Positions 53,135 to 62,217 are shown, numbered from the stretch's first letter. The stretch: DNA of 64,000 nt from Bacteroides sp. (GCA_015060765.1 SUXW01000005.1:1-64000); one strand, 5' to 3'. Numbers and translations: made by a program. Notes: a model not told the origin generated them from the sequence alone.

Positions 53135-54502
53135 ATGAACAAAGAAGGAAAAATACTGATTGTTGATGACAATGAAGATGTACTGTTTGCTCTTCATCTG
53201 TTATTGGAACCTCATGTGGAGAAGGTAAAGGTTACCACCCAACCTTCGCGTATCGAGCATTTCATGAAAACGTTCGAACCGGATATTATCTTGCTCGATA
53301 TGAATTTCAACCGCGATGCCATCAGCGGGCAGGAAGGTTTCGATTGCTTGGAACAGATTTTACGGATAGATGCAGAAGCCATCGTGATATTCATGACCGC
53401 CTATGCCGATACGGAAAAAGCGGTAAAAGCCATCAAAGCCGGAGCTACCGATTTTGTATCCAAGCCATGGGAAAAGGAGAAACTACTGGCTACCCTTTCT
53501 TCTGCCTTCAAATTGAGGGAATCGCAACGGAAGGTAAAGCAATTGAAAGAGCAAGTGTCTGCCTTGAGCGGTCAGGACGAACAGATGCCTGAAATGATAG
53601 GCAAGTCGCCAGCCATGCAGGAAGTATTCCAAATGATTCATAAACTTTCTGAAACCGATGCCAATATATTGATATTGGGAGAAAACGGGACGGGAAAGGA
53701 TTTGGTTGCCCGTTCGCTCCGATATTTCTCACCACGGAGGGAACGTCCATTCATCAACATCGATTTGGGAAGTATCCCCGAATCGTTGTTTGAAAGCGAA
53801 CTCTTCGGTCATGAAAAGGGAGCGTTTACCGATGCCCGTAATGCAAAAGCCGGTCGTATGGAATCTGCTACAGGTGGCACGTTGTTCCTCGACGAAATAG
53901 GTAATCTCTCCCTTTCCATGCAGAGCAAACTTCTTACGGCTATCGAGAGGAAAGAAATTTCCCGGATAGCTTCCACTAAAGTGCTACCTATTGACGTACG
54001 TTTGATTTGTGCTACCAATGCCAATATCCGCCAAATGGTGGACGATGGAACTTTCCGTCAGGATTTGATGTATCGTATCAATACTATCGAAATCCATATC
54101 CCTCCTTTAAGAGAAAGAGGCGAAGACATTTTGTTGTTGGCCGAGTACTTCATGCACCGTTATGTCTATAAATATAAGAAGAACATCAAGGGAATTACCC
54201 GCGAAGCCAAACAGAAACTGATGAAATATGCATGGCCGGGCAATGTCCGCGAATTGCAGCACGCTATAGAACGGGCGGTTATCCTTTCGGAGGGTGGATG
54301 GTTGGTGCCATCCAATTTCATGCTTCAGCCTCAACAGGAAAAGAGAAGTGGACTGGAAGAGATTCTGGATTTGGAAGAACTGAAGAGAAGAGCTATCGAA
54401 AAGGCCATGAAACGTACCGAAGGGAACATTAGTCAGGCAGCCGAATTGTTGGGCATTACCCGATATCAACTTTACCGTTATCTTGAAAAGATGAGTTTAT
54501 GA
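53135..54502 (+). CDS. NtrC-family sigma-54-dependent response regulator
   Basis: 455 residues from ATG 53135; the longer frame runs through the operators. The receiver domain (residues 1-125) has phospho-acceptor Asp55 (LLDMNF) and Lys110. The AAA+ domain has Walker A GENGTGKD at 182-189 and Walker B TLFLDEIG near 250. The sigma-54 contact loop reads GAFTDA at 229-234 instead of GAFTGA. A Fis-type helix-turn-helix closes the protein (EGNISQAAELLGITRYQLYR). It is divergent from the efflux operon and overlaps the kinase gene by 4 bp. It is likely the activator of the sigma-54 promoter facing tolC. A TACCTTTG at 53120-53127 could be its own -7 element, with a very short leader. Confidence 0.95.
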   Translation: MNKEGKILIVDDNEDVLFALHLLLEPHVEKVKVTTQPSRIEHFMKTFEPDIILLDMNFNRDAISGQEGFDCLEQILRIDAEAIVIFMTAYADTEKAVKAIKAGATDFVSKPWEKEKLLATLSSAFKLRESQRKVKQLKEQVSALSGQDEQMPEMIGKSPAMQEVFQMIHKLSETDANILILGENGTGKDLVARSLRYFSPRRERPFINIDLGSIPESLFESELFGHEKGAFTDARNAKAGRMESATGGTLFLDEIGNLSLSMQSKLLTAIERKEISRIASTKVLPIDVRLICATNANIRQMVDDGTFRQDLMYRINTIEIHIPPLRERGEDILLLAEYFMHRYVYKYKKNIKGITREAKQKLMKYAWPGNVRELQHAIERAVILSEGGWLVPSNFMLQPQQEKRSGLEEILDLEELKRRAIEKAMKRTEGNISQAAELLGITRYQLYRYLEKMSL

Positions 54503-55818
54503 AAAGATTCTATACGTTTCGCATCGTTTTGTTGGCTTTGTTGCTGATAGGTCTGTCGGTAGGGACTGTTCTGTTTTACCAACATCAGCTATATTTCTGT
54601 CTGATGTTTGCGTTGCTGGGCATCGTGGTTGTAATTGTTCTTCTTTGCTATATGCAACACCGTTCCGTCAATCTGATACTTCGCATGGTGGAGAGCTTGA
54701 GGTACAATGATTTTTCCCTTTCGTTTTCAACGGAGCGTAAAAATGAGTTGGAATCTACGCTAAGGAAAGAAATTAATGAAGTAGTGGCGAATTTCCGTCA
54801 ACAACTGGCTTTTCATCAGGAGCAGTATCAATACTATGGTACTTTGTTGGATACAGTAGACTGTTGTCTGGTAGTAATCGACAAAGATTTGCAGGTGCAA
54901 TGGATGAACAAATCGGCCATTCATGAACTGACTGGTTATCAGATTCATTCCTTGGAAGAATTGGATGAATTGAACGAAGGGGTTTCACGACAGATTGTCT
55001 CTTTGATTCCCGGTGAAGTGAAGGTGGTCCGTCTGCACAAGGGAGACCTTATACAGGAAATGGCGGTAACGGCTACCGTATATGCAACTGCAACCGATAA
55101 CCTACGGCTTATCAACTTGAAGAATATACGTTCTGTATTGGAAGAAAATGAACTGGAAGCCTGGCAGAAATTGGTCCGTGTGTTGACACACGAAATCATG
55201 AACTCCATTACTCCTATCTCTTCGTTGAGCGAGACGTTGGTCGAACGGATGGACAAGGTTGATAAAGATGAACATGATGAGGAAATGATTCGGAAGGGAA
55301 TGCTGACCATTAGCCGCCGGAGCAAAGGGTTGCTCGATTTTGTTATGAATTATCGTCAGTTGTCCAGAATACCTTCACCTGTTATGACACCGGTCCGTGT
55401 AGGTGATATGATGGATAGTATTAGGGGACTTTTTTCGAACGACGCTATTCTGTTCCAAGTGGAAGATGAAAATCGGATATTGAATATTGACCGTTCGCAA
55501 ATAGAACAAGTCATCATTAATCTGTTGAAGAATGCAAAAGAAGCTTGTGAAGGGAAAACGCATCCTGAAATTATTGTCAGCACTCATTACTCAACCAAAC
55601 AGAAGATATTCCAGTTGGAAGTGACCGACAATGGATACGGTATCCTTCCTGAAGTTCAGGATAAGGTGTTTATTCCATTCTTTACAACCAAACGAAACGG
55701 TTCTGGAATAGGACTCAGTTTGTGTAGACAAATCATGAGTCTTCATGGTGGAAGTATCTCCATGAAAAGTGAAGTGGACCAAGGAACTTCCTTTGTATTG
55801 AAATTCCTCCTATCATGA
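54499..55818 (+). CDS. NtrY-like sensor histidine kinase
   Basis: 439 residues. Two adjacent N-terminal membrane helices (FRIVLLALLLIGLSVGTVLF, LYFCLMFALLGIVVVIVLLC) leave almost no periplasmic loop. A HAMP-like stretch and a PAS domain (about residues 105-190) follow. The phospho-acceptor His lies in LTHEIMNSITPISSLSETL, and the ATPase domain has NLLKNAKEAC, DNGYGILPEV and FTTKRNGSGIGLSLCRQI. The ATGA overlap with the regulator shows they are a pair. The short membrane hairpin suggests sensing within the membrane or cytoplasm, fitting control of an envelope efflux system. Confidence 0.93.
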   Translation: MKRFYTFRIVLLALLLIGLSVGTVLFYQHQLYFCLMFALLGIVVVIVLLCYMQHRSVNLILRMVESLRYNDFSLSFSTERKNELESTLRKEINEVVANFRQQLAFHQEQYQYYGTLLDTVDCCLVVIDKDLQVQWMNKSAIHELTGYQIHSLEELDELNEGVSRQIVSLIPGEVKVVRLHKGDLIQEMAVTATVYATATDNLRLINLKNIRSVLEENELEAWQKLVRVLTHEIMNSITPISSLSETLVERMDKVDKDEHDEEMIRKGMLTISRRSKGLLDFVMNYRQLSRIPSPVMTPVRVGDMMDSIRGLFSNDAILFQVEDENRILNIDRSQIEQVIINLLKNAKEACEGKTHPEIIVSTHYSTKQKIFQLEVTDNGYGILPEVQDKVFIPFFTTKRNGSGIGLSLCRQIMSLHGGSISMKSEVDQGTSFVLKFLLS

Positions 55819-55863
55819 TATACTTCCCTTGTGCCAAGAACCGCCGTTAAGGGTTTATAAAAT

Positions 55864-55920
55864 AAACGGTCGGTTTACGGGGAAGAAACCGTCGGTTTAC
55901 GGCCGCTAAACGGTCGGTTT
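55864..55920. repeat. Three near-palindromic units with 21-22 bp period
   Basis: AAACGGTCGGTTTACGG at 55864, AAACCGTCGGTTTACGG at 55886 and TAAACGGTCGGTTT at 55907. Each is close to the palindrome AAACCGnCGGTTT. They lie in the non-coding island after the kinase gene. Confidence 0.75.
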
Positions 55921-55941
55921 GTTTTTCTCTTTCCGTACTGC

Positions 55942-56089
55942 TTCGTCAAGTTCGTCAAGTTCGACGGCTGTTTTATAACTTTTATTTGTGTATTACATAT
56001 TTTAAATATATTCAATTACAAAATTATATATCATTATAATGCATATAAAAAGTTTCGCCAAGTCCGTCGAACTTGACGAACTTGACGAA
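55942..56089. repeat. Perfect 26-bp inverted repeat around a 96-bp AT-rich spacer
   Basis: The arms 55942-55967 and 56064-56089 are exact reverse complements. Each arm contains a tandem CGTCAAGTT. The spacer is strongly AT-rich with no ORF. There is no flanking recombinase gene. It could be a long hairpin, an invertible segment or the relic of a small mobile element. Confidence 0.85.
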
Positions 56090-56126
56090 ATCAACTTTTG
56101 TCGACAATAGATTTTTAAGGCTTTGT

Positions 56127-56274
56127 TTTGACATTTTTGTCATTTCTGACAGATGTTTTCAAACATTTTAATGGAATTATATGTATAAATACGAATAATT
56201 CTATTAATGAAATTTATATATTAAATACGATATATTCTTTGAAAACATCTGTCAGAAATGACAAAAATGTCAAA
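56127..56274. repeat. Perfect 37-bp inverted repeat around a 74-bp AT-rich spacer
   Basis: The arms 56127-56163 and 56238-56274 are exact reverse complements, starting TTTGACATTTTTGTCATTTC on the plus strand. The arms end sharply: the flanking bases on both sides mismatch. The total length of 148 bp equals that of the preceding inverted repeat, although the sequences are unrelated. Bases 56275-56384 show nothing recognisable. Confidence 0.88.
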
Positions 56275-56384
56275 TGTATGTCTCTCCTTACTTGTGAGTG
56301 TATCGAAATAAAGATACCAATTTGCCGCTTTCTACTCACATTATCAAGTGTTTACACTATTTATCGTGCAGAATCGTGCAGGGC

Positions 56385-56625
56385 GTGGAACGGATGATTT
56401 TGAAAGTGATCTCCGTTACCGATGCCAGGTTGCCGTAACCATCGTAGGCATAGCCTACCGTTACATTACTCGGATAGACCGTACTTTGCAACAAGCCTTG
56501 ACTGTTATAACTATAACCAAGTATCATCATCTACTTTGCGTACTTCCGTTTCTATACGGTTGTAATTGTCGTAGGTATAAGCCACCGAAGTACTTCCACG
56601 TGTTTCCTTTACCGAACGATGAAAT
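56385..56625 (-). pseudogene. Decayed RHS/YD-repeat fragment
   Basis: The minus strand encodes HRSVKETRGSTSVAYTYDNY and NRIETEVR. After a frameshift at about 56510 it continues SYNSQGLLQSTVYPSNVTVG and YAYDGYGNLASVTE. These are clear YD repeats in two frames without a start. The fragment shows that a second RHS gene once lay here, 44 kb from the main array and in the opposite direction. It is unlike the array core in sequence. Confidence 0.8.
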
Positions 56626-56750
56626 GATGTTCAAAAGATACGTATTGTTTGCCTAAAAGATTATCTTTTAAAAAGATGATACAGACAATTTTTTCGTGTT
56701 GCAAGAGTGGCATGGGATTTTACAAAAGATTGATAAAAATAACGATTGCA

Positions 56751-56783
56751 TTTGGGTTACTTTCAACGGAATAGGTATCTTTG
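56751..56783 (+). promoter_or_regulatory. Promoter of miaB
   Basis: TTTG at 56751-56754, a 21-bp spacer, TATCTTTG at 56776-56783, then 26 bp to the ATG. A near-consensus Bacteroides housekeeping promoter. Confidence 0.7.
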
Positions 56784-56809
56784 CACCATCATTATAAATA
56801 GATTGATAT

Positions 56810-58192
56810 ATGACAAAAGAAAACTTGGAAGCAGACTTTAAATCTGCAACCGATTCTGGGAACAAGCAATTGTTCATCGAAACATACGGATGCCAGATGA
56901 ATGTGGCTGATAGTGAATTGGTAGCTTCCATCATGAAGATGGCGGGTTATGAGGTGTGTGATACGTTGGATGGTGCTGATGCGGTATTCATGAACACTTG
57001 TTCGGTGCGCGATAATGCCGAACAGAAAATCTTGAATCGTTTGGAGTTCTTCCATGCCATGAACAACAAGCGGGGCAAGCATAACAAACTTATTGTGGGT
57101 GTTTTGGGATGCATGGCAGAACGGGTGAAAGAGGATTTAATCAACAATCATCATGTGGACCTGGTGGTGGGACCGGATGCATATCTTTCCTTGCCGGAAC
57201 TGATTGCATCGGTAGAGGCCGGACAGAAAGCTATTAACGTAGAACTCTCTACTACCGAAACTTATCGCGATGTCATCCCTTCGCGTATTTGTGGAAATCG
57301 TATTTCGGGTTTTGTCAGCATCATGCGTGGATGCAACAATTTCTGTCACTATTGCATCGTGCCTTATACTCGAGGACGTGAACGGAGCCGCGACGTGGAA
57401 AGTATTCTCAATGAGGTGAAGGATCTTTCTGCCAAGGGGTATAAGGAGGTGACTCTATTGGGACAGAACGTGAATTCGTATCGTTTTGAAAAGGATGGTG
57501 AAGTCATCGGTTTCCCTGCCCTACTCCGTATGGTGGCCGAAACGGTACCGCACATGCGCGTACGCTTTACTACTTCGCACCCAAAGGATATGAGCGATGA
57601 GACATTGGAAGTGATAGCTTCTATGAAGAACATTTGCCGGCATATCCATCTGCCTGTACAAAGCGGAAGTTCACGTATACTTAAGTTGATGAACCGTAAA
57701 TATACCCGTGAATGGTATCTTGACCGAGTAGCAGCCATCCGTCGCATTATCCCCGATTGCGGATTGAGTACCGACATCTTCTCCGGTTATCATTCCGAAA
57801 CCGAAGAGGACCATCAGGAATCGCTTTCGCTGATGCGTATCTGTGCTTACGATGCTGCTTTCATGTTCAAATACTCTGAACGTCCGGGTACCTATGCTTC
57901 CAAGCATTTGCCCGATGATATACCCGAAGAGGTGAAAATCCGTCGTCTGAACGAAATGATTGAACTTCAAAACCAACTTTCGGCCGAAAGCAATGCCAAG
58001 GATGTAGGCAAGACATTCGAAGTATTGGTAGAAGGGGTATCGAAACGCTCGAAAGAACAGTTCTTTGGTCGTACCCAACAAAACAAGGTGGTGGTATTCG
58101 ATCGTGGTACTCATCACATCGGCGATTTTGTAATGGTGCGGGTTACTTCATCCAGCTCGGCCACTTTACTTGGTGAGGAAGTGTTTGAATGA
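56810..58192 (+). CDS. miaB: tRNA-i6A37 methylthiotransferase MiaB
   Basis: 460 residues. The N-terminal UPF0004 domain carries Cys28 (TYGCQMN), Cys64 (NTCSVR) and Cys101 (LGCMAER), which bind one cluster. The radical-SAM motif Cys175-x3-Cys179-x2-Cys182 (RGCNNFCHYC) binds the other. A C-terminal TRAM domain ends the protein. The enzyme adds a methylthio group to i6A37 in tRNA. The FKBP gene starts within its stop (ATGA), so the two are cotranscribed. Confidence 0.97.
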   Translation: MTKENLEADFKSATDSGNKQLFIETYGCQMNVADSELVASIMKMAGYEVCDTLDGADAVFMNTCSVRDNAEQKILNRLEFFHAMNNKRGKHNKLIVGVLGCMAERVKEDLINNHHVDLVVGPDAYLSLPELIASVEAGQKAINVELSTTETYRDVIPSRICGNRISGFVSIMRGCNNFCHYCIVPYTRGRERSRDVESILNEVKDLSAKGYKEVTLLGQNVNSYRFEKDGEVIGFPALLRMVAETVPHMRVRFTTSHPKDMSDETLEVIASMKNICRHIHLPVQSGSSRILKLMNRKYTREWYLDRVAAIRRIIPDCGLSTDIFSGYHSETEEDHQESLSLMRICAYDAAFMFKYSERPGTYASKHLPDDIPEEVKIRRLNEMIELQNQLSAESNAKDVGKTFEVLVEGVSKRSKEQFFGRTQQNKVVVFDRGTHHIGDFVMVRVTSSSSATLLGEEVFE

Positions 58193-58599
58193 TGTCTATG
58201 AGCAAAAAAGAAATCTATAAAGAAAAGAACATCCAGTTCTTGAAAGAAATCTCTGCAGAGGAAGGTATCCAAAGCCTTCCCTGCGGAATTTATTATAAGG
58301 TGTTGCAGACAGGAAACGGTACTACTTCGCCCAATGTGCGGAGCATTGTATCGGTGCACTATAAGGGTTCCCTGATCAATGGAAAGGAATTCGATAATTC
58401 CTATGAACGCAATTGTCCCGAGGCCTTCCGTTTGTGCGACTTGATTGATGGTTGGCAAATAGCCTTGCAACGAATGCACGTAGGTGATAAATGGATAATC
58501 TATATCCCCTACTCCATGGGTTATGGTACTAAGACTTGTGGCCCTATTCCCGCTTTCTCTACATTGGTATTCGAAATGGAATTATTGGGAATAGGATAA
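58189..58599 (+). CDS. FKBP-type peptidyl-prolyl isomerase
   Basis: 136 residues with one FKBP domain: VSVHYKGSLINGKEFDNSYE, LIDGWQIALQRMHVGDKWII and PYSMGYGT. There is no export signal, so it is probably cytoplasmic, although most Bacteroidota FKBPs are exported. A second ATG three codons in (MSKKE) is possible. It overlaps miaB by 4 bp. Confidence 0.9.
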   Translation: MMSMSKKEIYKEKNIQFLKEISAEEGIQSLPCGIYYKVLQTGNGTTSPNVRSIVSVHYKGSLINGKEFDNSYERNCPEAFRLCDLIDGWQIALQRMHVGDKWIIYIPYSMGYGTKTCGPIPAFSTLVFEMELLGIG

Positions 58600-58640
58600 T
58601 ATATTTTCTTGTTTATTTATAGAAAAAAATAAATAATTCT

Positions 58641-58648
58641 TATCTTTG
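58641..58648 (+). promoter_or_regulatory. -7 element of the GH74-like gene
   Basis: TATCTTTG, 27 bp before ATG 58675. No exact -33 TTTG is seen. Confidence 0.5.
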
Positions 58649-58674
58649 AGGCATTAACCCAATAATGCCTGAAT

Positions 58675-60954
58675 ATGAAACGATTTCTGCTATTAGTCTT
58701 CCTATGTTCTATAGGACTTTGTCATAATATTTGGTCGCAAAGCATACAGCCGGTTCCAAGCGTTCCTTATGAATGGAAAAGTGTTCCCATTGTGGGAGGA
58801 GGTTTTGTAGATGGAATTGTTTTCCATCCTACCCAGCCCGATGTGCGTTATTGCCGTACTGATATGGGAGGCGCCTATCGTTGGAATCCTGTTTCACGGA
58901 GTTGGACTCCCCTATTGGATTGGATTACTTTAAGTGAAAGTAATTTGCAGGGAGTGGAAAGTATAGCCATCGACCCTCGGAACCCTGACCATGTATATTT
59001 GGCTTGTGGTACTTATACCAGTAATCCGTTGAATGCTATTCTTTATTCTTACGATGGTGGAAAGACTTTCACCCGGGTGGATGTACCCTTTACCATGGGA
59101 GGAAATGAAAACGGACGTGGAAATGGAGAGCGTATGATGGTCGATCCATTGAACGGTAACATCATTTACATGGGAACTCGTTTGCATGGGCTTTGGCGAA
59201 GCAAGGATAAAGGACAAAGTTGGCACAGGGTTACTTCTTTTCCTGATGTAACGGAAACCTTTAATCCACAAGATAGAAGCAGTTGGATGAATAGAGGCAG
59301 TGGAATTATTTGTGTGGCATTTTCTCCTGATGCAATAACTGACGAACAAGGTACACGTGATATTTATGTGGCTGTATCGTTGAAGGATAGAGATAATTTG
59401 TTCGTAAGTCATGATTATGGAACAACATGGCAACCTGTTGAAGGGCAACCTACCCAATATAGACCTACCAGCCTTTCGATATCCGGCAATAAGGAATTGG
59501 TACTTACTTATGGAGATACTCCCGGTCCCAGTACCATGAAAGATGGGGGTGTCTGGAAATACGATATAGACAAGAACAAATGGACCGACATTTCGCCTAT
59601 CCGAATTAAGAAAGGTGAAAAGGCCGGTTTCGGTTACATTTCTTCTTCCATCGATCCGAATAATCCCAAGCACATGATTGTCAGTACCCATCATTTGGAT
59701 GGAAAACATGGATATACGAGTGATGAAATGTTCCGTACGACGGATGGTGGTAAGCATTGGAAACCTATCTTCAAGACGGGTTACCGATATGATCATAGCA
59801 AGGCTCCTTATACACAAGTGGCTCCTCTACATTGGATGTTCGATATCGAAATCAATCCGGGTAATCCGGACCATGCTATCTTTACGACGGGATTCGGTGG
59901 ATGGGAAACCTTCAACCTTTCGGCGGTAGAACGAAAAGAGCCGGTGGTATGGAGCATCATGTCGTCGGGCATTGAGGAAACGGTTCCTTTGGAACTCTAT
60001 GCACCCGAAAAAGGAGCGCGCATCATCTCGGGTGTGGGCGATTATGGAGGTTTCACTCATTTCCGCCCCGATGAATTGACTAACGGAAGCCATTCTAATC
60101 CGCATTTTGCAAATACCAATGGAGTGACTGGGGCTTGGCTCAAGCAAGAATTGATAGTAAGGGTGGGCGCTTTGTTTGGCAGACAACCCGGAGCCAAAAC
60201 CATTTCTTATTCGGAAGATGGAGGAGTAAACTGGATACAATGTGCTTCACTTCCAGATGATAAGGCGCGTAACGGACATATAGCGGTGGCTGCTGATGGC
60301 AGTACGTGGATTTGGACGCCCGACCGGATGGATGCTTACTATACCCGCGATAAAGGAAACACCTGGCAATTGTGTAAAGGCTTGCCTAAAGATATAAAGG
60401 TAATTGCCGATAAGATGAATGCCCGGAAATTCTATGCCGTGGATGTGGTAAAGGAGATTCTTTATGTGAGTAAGGATGGTGGGGCAACTTTCCAAAGTGA
60501 TACCCTTAACTTGACTATCAAACCTTTTCGCCGAGGGGGGATTACAGATAGAATACCCAATCGAGGTGACAGACGAGGAGGACAAGACCGAATTTATTCG
60601 ACACCAGGATTTGAAAATGATTTATGGATAGCGGCTTACGATGGCCTTTATCATTCAAAGGAAGTTCAAGGATTTGACTTCAAACCTCTGGATAAGGTCC
60701 GTACAATCTATGCTTTTGGCTTTGGAAAGGCCAAACCTGGTACGAATTATCCGACACTCTATCTGATAGGGGTTGTCAATGGACAATATGGTTTTTTCCG
60801 TTCGGACGACGAGGCACGTTCATGGGTAAGAATCAATGACGATGCCCATCAATATGGGTTGGTACTTCATATCATTGGCGATATGCAGGAATATGGTAGA
60901 GTGTATGTAGGTACACATGGAAGGGGACTTATTACTGGTATACCTACAAGATGA
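58675..60954 (+). CDS. Secreted GH74-like beta-propeller protein
   Basis: 759 residues with a signal peptide (MKRFLLLVFLCSIGLCHNIWS). The mature start PYEWKSVPIVGGGFVDGIVF and RTDMGGAYRWNPVSRSWTPL are the typical opening of GH74 xyloglucanases, with the catalytic Asp in the RTDxGGAYRW motif. BNR/sialidase-like repeats such as SKDKGQSWHRV, TRDKGNTWQL and SDDEARSWVRI build the two seven-blade propellers. The family cleaves xyloglucan. The length fits a catalytic module without an extra binding domain. It is monocistronic, ending in a strong terminator. Confidence 0.88.
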   Translation: MKRFLLLVFLCSIGLCHNIWSQSIQPVPSVPYEWKSVPIVGGGFVDGIVFHPTQPDVRYCRTDMGGAYRWNPVSRSWTPLLDWITLSESNLQGVESIAIDPRNPDHVYLACGTYTSNPLNAILYSYDGGKTFTRVDVPFTMGGNENGRGNGERMMVDPLNGNIIYMGTRLHGLWRSKDKGQSWHRVTSFPDVTETFNPQDRSSWMNRGSGIICVAFSPDAITDEQGTRDIYVAVSLKDRDNLFVSHDYGTTWQPVEGQPTQYRPTSLSISGNKELVLTYGDTPGPSTMKDGGVWKYDIDKNKWTDISPIRIKKGEKAGFGYISSSIDPNNPKHMIVSTHHLDGKHGYTSDEMFRTTDGGKHWKPIFKTGYRYDHSKAPYTQVAPLHWMFDIEINPGNPDHAIFTTGFGGWETFNLSAVERKEPVVWSIMSSGIEETVPLELYAPEKGARIISGVGDYGGFTHFRPDELTNGSHSNPHFANTNGVTGAWLKQELIVRVGALFGRQPGAKTISYSEDGGVNWIQCASLPDDKARNGHIAVAADGSTWIWTPDRMDAYYTRDKGNTWQLCKGLPKDIKVIADKMNARKFYAVDVVKEILYVSKDGGATFQSDTLNLTIKPFRRGGITDRIPNRGDRRGGQDRIYSTPGFENDLWIAAYDGLYHSKEVQGFDFKPLDKVRTIYAFGFGKAKPGTNYPTLYLIGVVNGQYGFFRSDDEARSWVRINDDAHQYGLVLHIIGDMQEYGRVYVGTHGRGLITGIPTR

Positions 60955-60960
60955 TAAAAA

Positions 60961-60991
60961 TAAAGCCTGAGAATCCTCAGGCTTTATTTTT
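60961..60991. terminator. Bidirectional terminator between the GH74-like and PspC genes
   Basis: AAAGCCTGAG and CTCAGGCTTT form a 10-bp perfect stem with an AATC loop. T follows on one strand and A precedes on the other. Confidence 0.9.
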
Positions 60992-61004
60992 ATGCACGTT
61001 CAAA

Positions 61005-61190
61005 TTACTTTTGTTCAGGCATTACAATCCACATGATGAGATAAGCAAGCAAACCGAAACCTCCAAGAAGGATACAGAGCAACCAAACAATACGAACGAT
61101 GCTTGCATCCAAACCAAGGAATTCAGCCAAACCACCGCATACACCTGCAATTTTCTTGTCTGCAGAACGAACTAATTTCTTATCAGCCAT
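61005..61190 (-). CDS. PspC-domain small membrane protein
   Basis: 61 residues: KLVRSADKKIAGVCGGLAEF and then one long membrane segment (VRIVWLLCILLGGFGLLAYLIMWIVMP). This is the PspC core alone. Related proteins take part in envelope stress responses. A single gene, convergent with the GH74-like gene. Confidence 0.92.
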   Translation of the reverse strand: MADKKLVRSADKKIAGVCGGLAEFLGLDASIVRIVWLLCILLGGFGLLAYLIMWIVMPEQK

Positions 61191-61336
61191 TTTACTTTAA
61201 TTTTAAAATTTTGGTGCAAATGTAAGAAAAAACATCCCCCTCAACTTATTTATACTCTTAAAAGTCCTTAATGAAATGCCTTTATAATCTAATTTATTTG
61301 TTATTTTGCAACAAATTGGGGATAAAATAGGATAAA

Positions 61337-62203
61337 GTGAGAAGAGCGGGTTCTTTTTTAAATATGCAGTTCATTACTTCCAGCATCAGTACCATGTTGG
61401 TGCTTTTGTTGTTGGGAATGGTGGTCTTTTTTGTATTGTCGGCCAACAATTTGTCAAACTATGTTCGTGAAAACATAGGCTTTACCATTTTGATGAGCGA
61501 CGATACCAAAGAATCTGAAGCATTGAAACTCCAGAAGGAACTGAATGGAAAGCTTTTCGTCAAGGAATCCGACTATATTTCCAAAGAACAGGCATTGAAG
61601 GAGCAGACGGAAGCGATGGGAACCGATCCGGCTGAATTTTTAGGGTACAACCCTTTTACCGCTTCCATTGAAATCAAACTTAATGCAGAGTATGCCAATG
61701 CGGATAGTGTCCAATGGATTGAAAAACAAATTCTGAAGAACAAGAATGTGATGGAAGTGAACTATCCACAGGATTTATTGGATGCAGTAAACCGCAATAT
61801 TCAGCGCATCAGTATGTTCCTGCTTGGCTTGGCGGCTTTGCTTACCCTTGTTTCTTTTGTATTGATTAATAATACCATCCGATTGGCGATATATTCCAAA
61901 CGTTTTTTGATACATACAATGAAATTGGTTGGCGCAAGTTGGGGCTTTATTCGAAAACCATTTCTTGTCAGAAACATCTGGATAGGTGTTCTTGCCGCTT
62001 TCATTGCCGATGGTATCTTGTTGGCGATGGCTTATATGCTGATCAAATATGAACCTGAATTGGTAGGTATCATCACTTCGGAAACATTGTTGTGGGTTAT
62101 GTGTTCCGTCTTTGTCTTTGGTGTAACCATTACATGGATATGTGCATATATCTCAATCAATAAGTATTTACGGATGAAAGCAAGCGAATTATATTATATA
62201 TAA
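61337..62203 (+). CDS. ftsX: Cell-division permease FtsX
   Basis: 288 residues from GTG 61337; an ATG at 61364 would cut into the first helix (SISTMLVLLLLGMVVFFVLS). The extracellular loop contains YISKEQALKEQTEAMG and LGYNPFTASIEIKL, typical of FtsX. Three further helices and the motif RFLIHTMKLVGASWGFIRKP follow. With FtsE (not in the window) it activates peptidoglycan hydrolases at the septum. It heads the row ftsX, DUF3098, uppP, truB. Confidence 0.93.
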   Translation: MRRAGSFLNMQFITSSISTMLVLLLLGMVVFFVLSANNLSNYVRENIGFTILMSDDTKESEALKLQKELNGKLFVKESDYISKEQALKEQTEAMGTDPAEFLGYNPFTASIEIKLNAEYANADSVQWIEKQILKNKNVMEVNYPQDLLDAVNRNIQRISMFLLGLAALLTLVSFVLINNTIRLAIYSKRFLIHTMKLVGASWGFIRKPFLVRNIWIGVLAAFIADGILLAMAYMLIKYEPELVGIITSETLLWVMCSVFVFGVTITWICAYISINKYLRMKASELYYI

Positions 62204-62217
62204 AAAGATATTTAAAG

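Noticed and set aside
55942-56274. Retron or CRISPR interpretation of the inverted repeats
   Set aside because: No reverse transcriptase or cas gene is present, the two repeats are unrelated in sequence, and there is no regular direct-repeat array.
56128-56397. 89-residue plus-strand frame across the second inverted repeat
   Set aside because: It runs through the repeat arms and AT-rich loop, has no start context and no protein-like composition.
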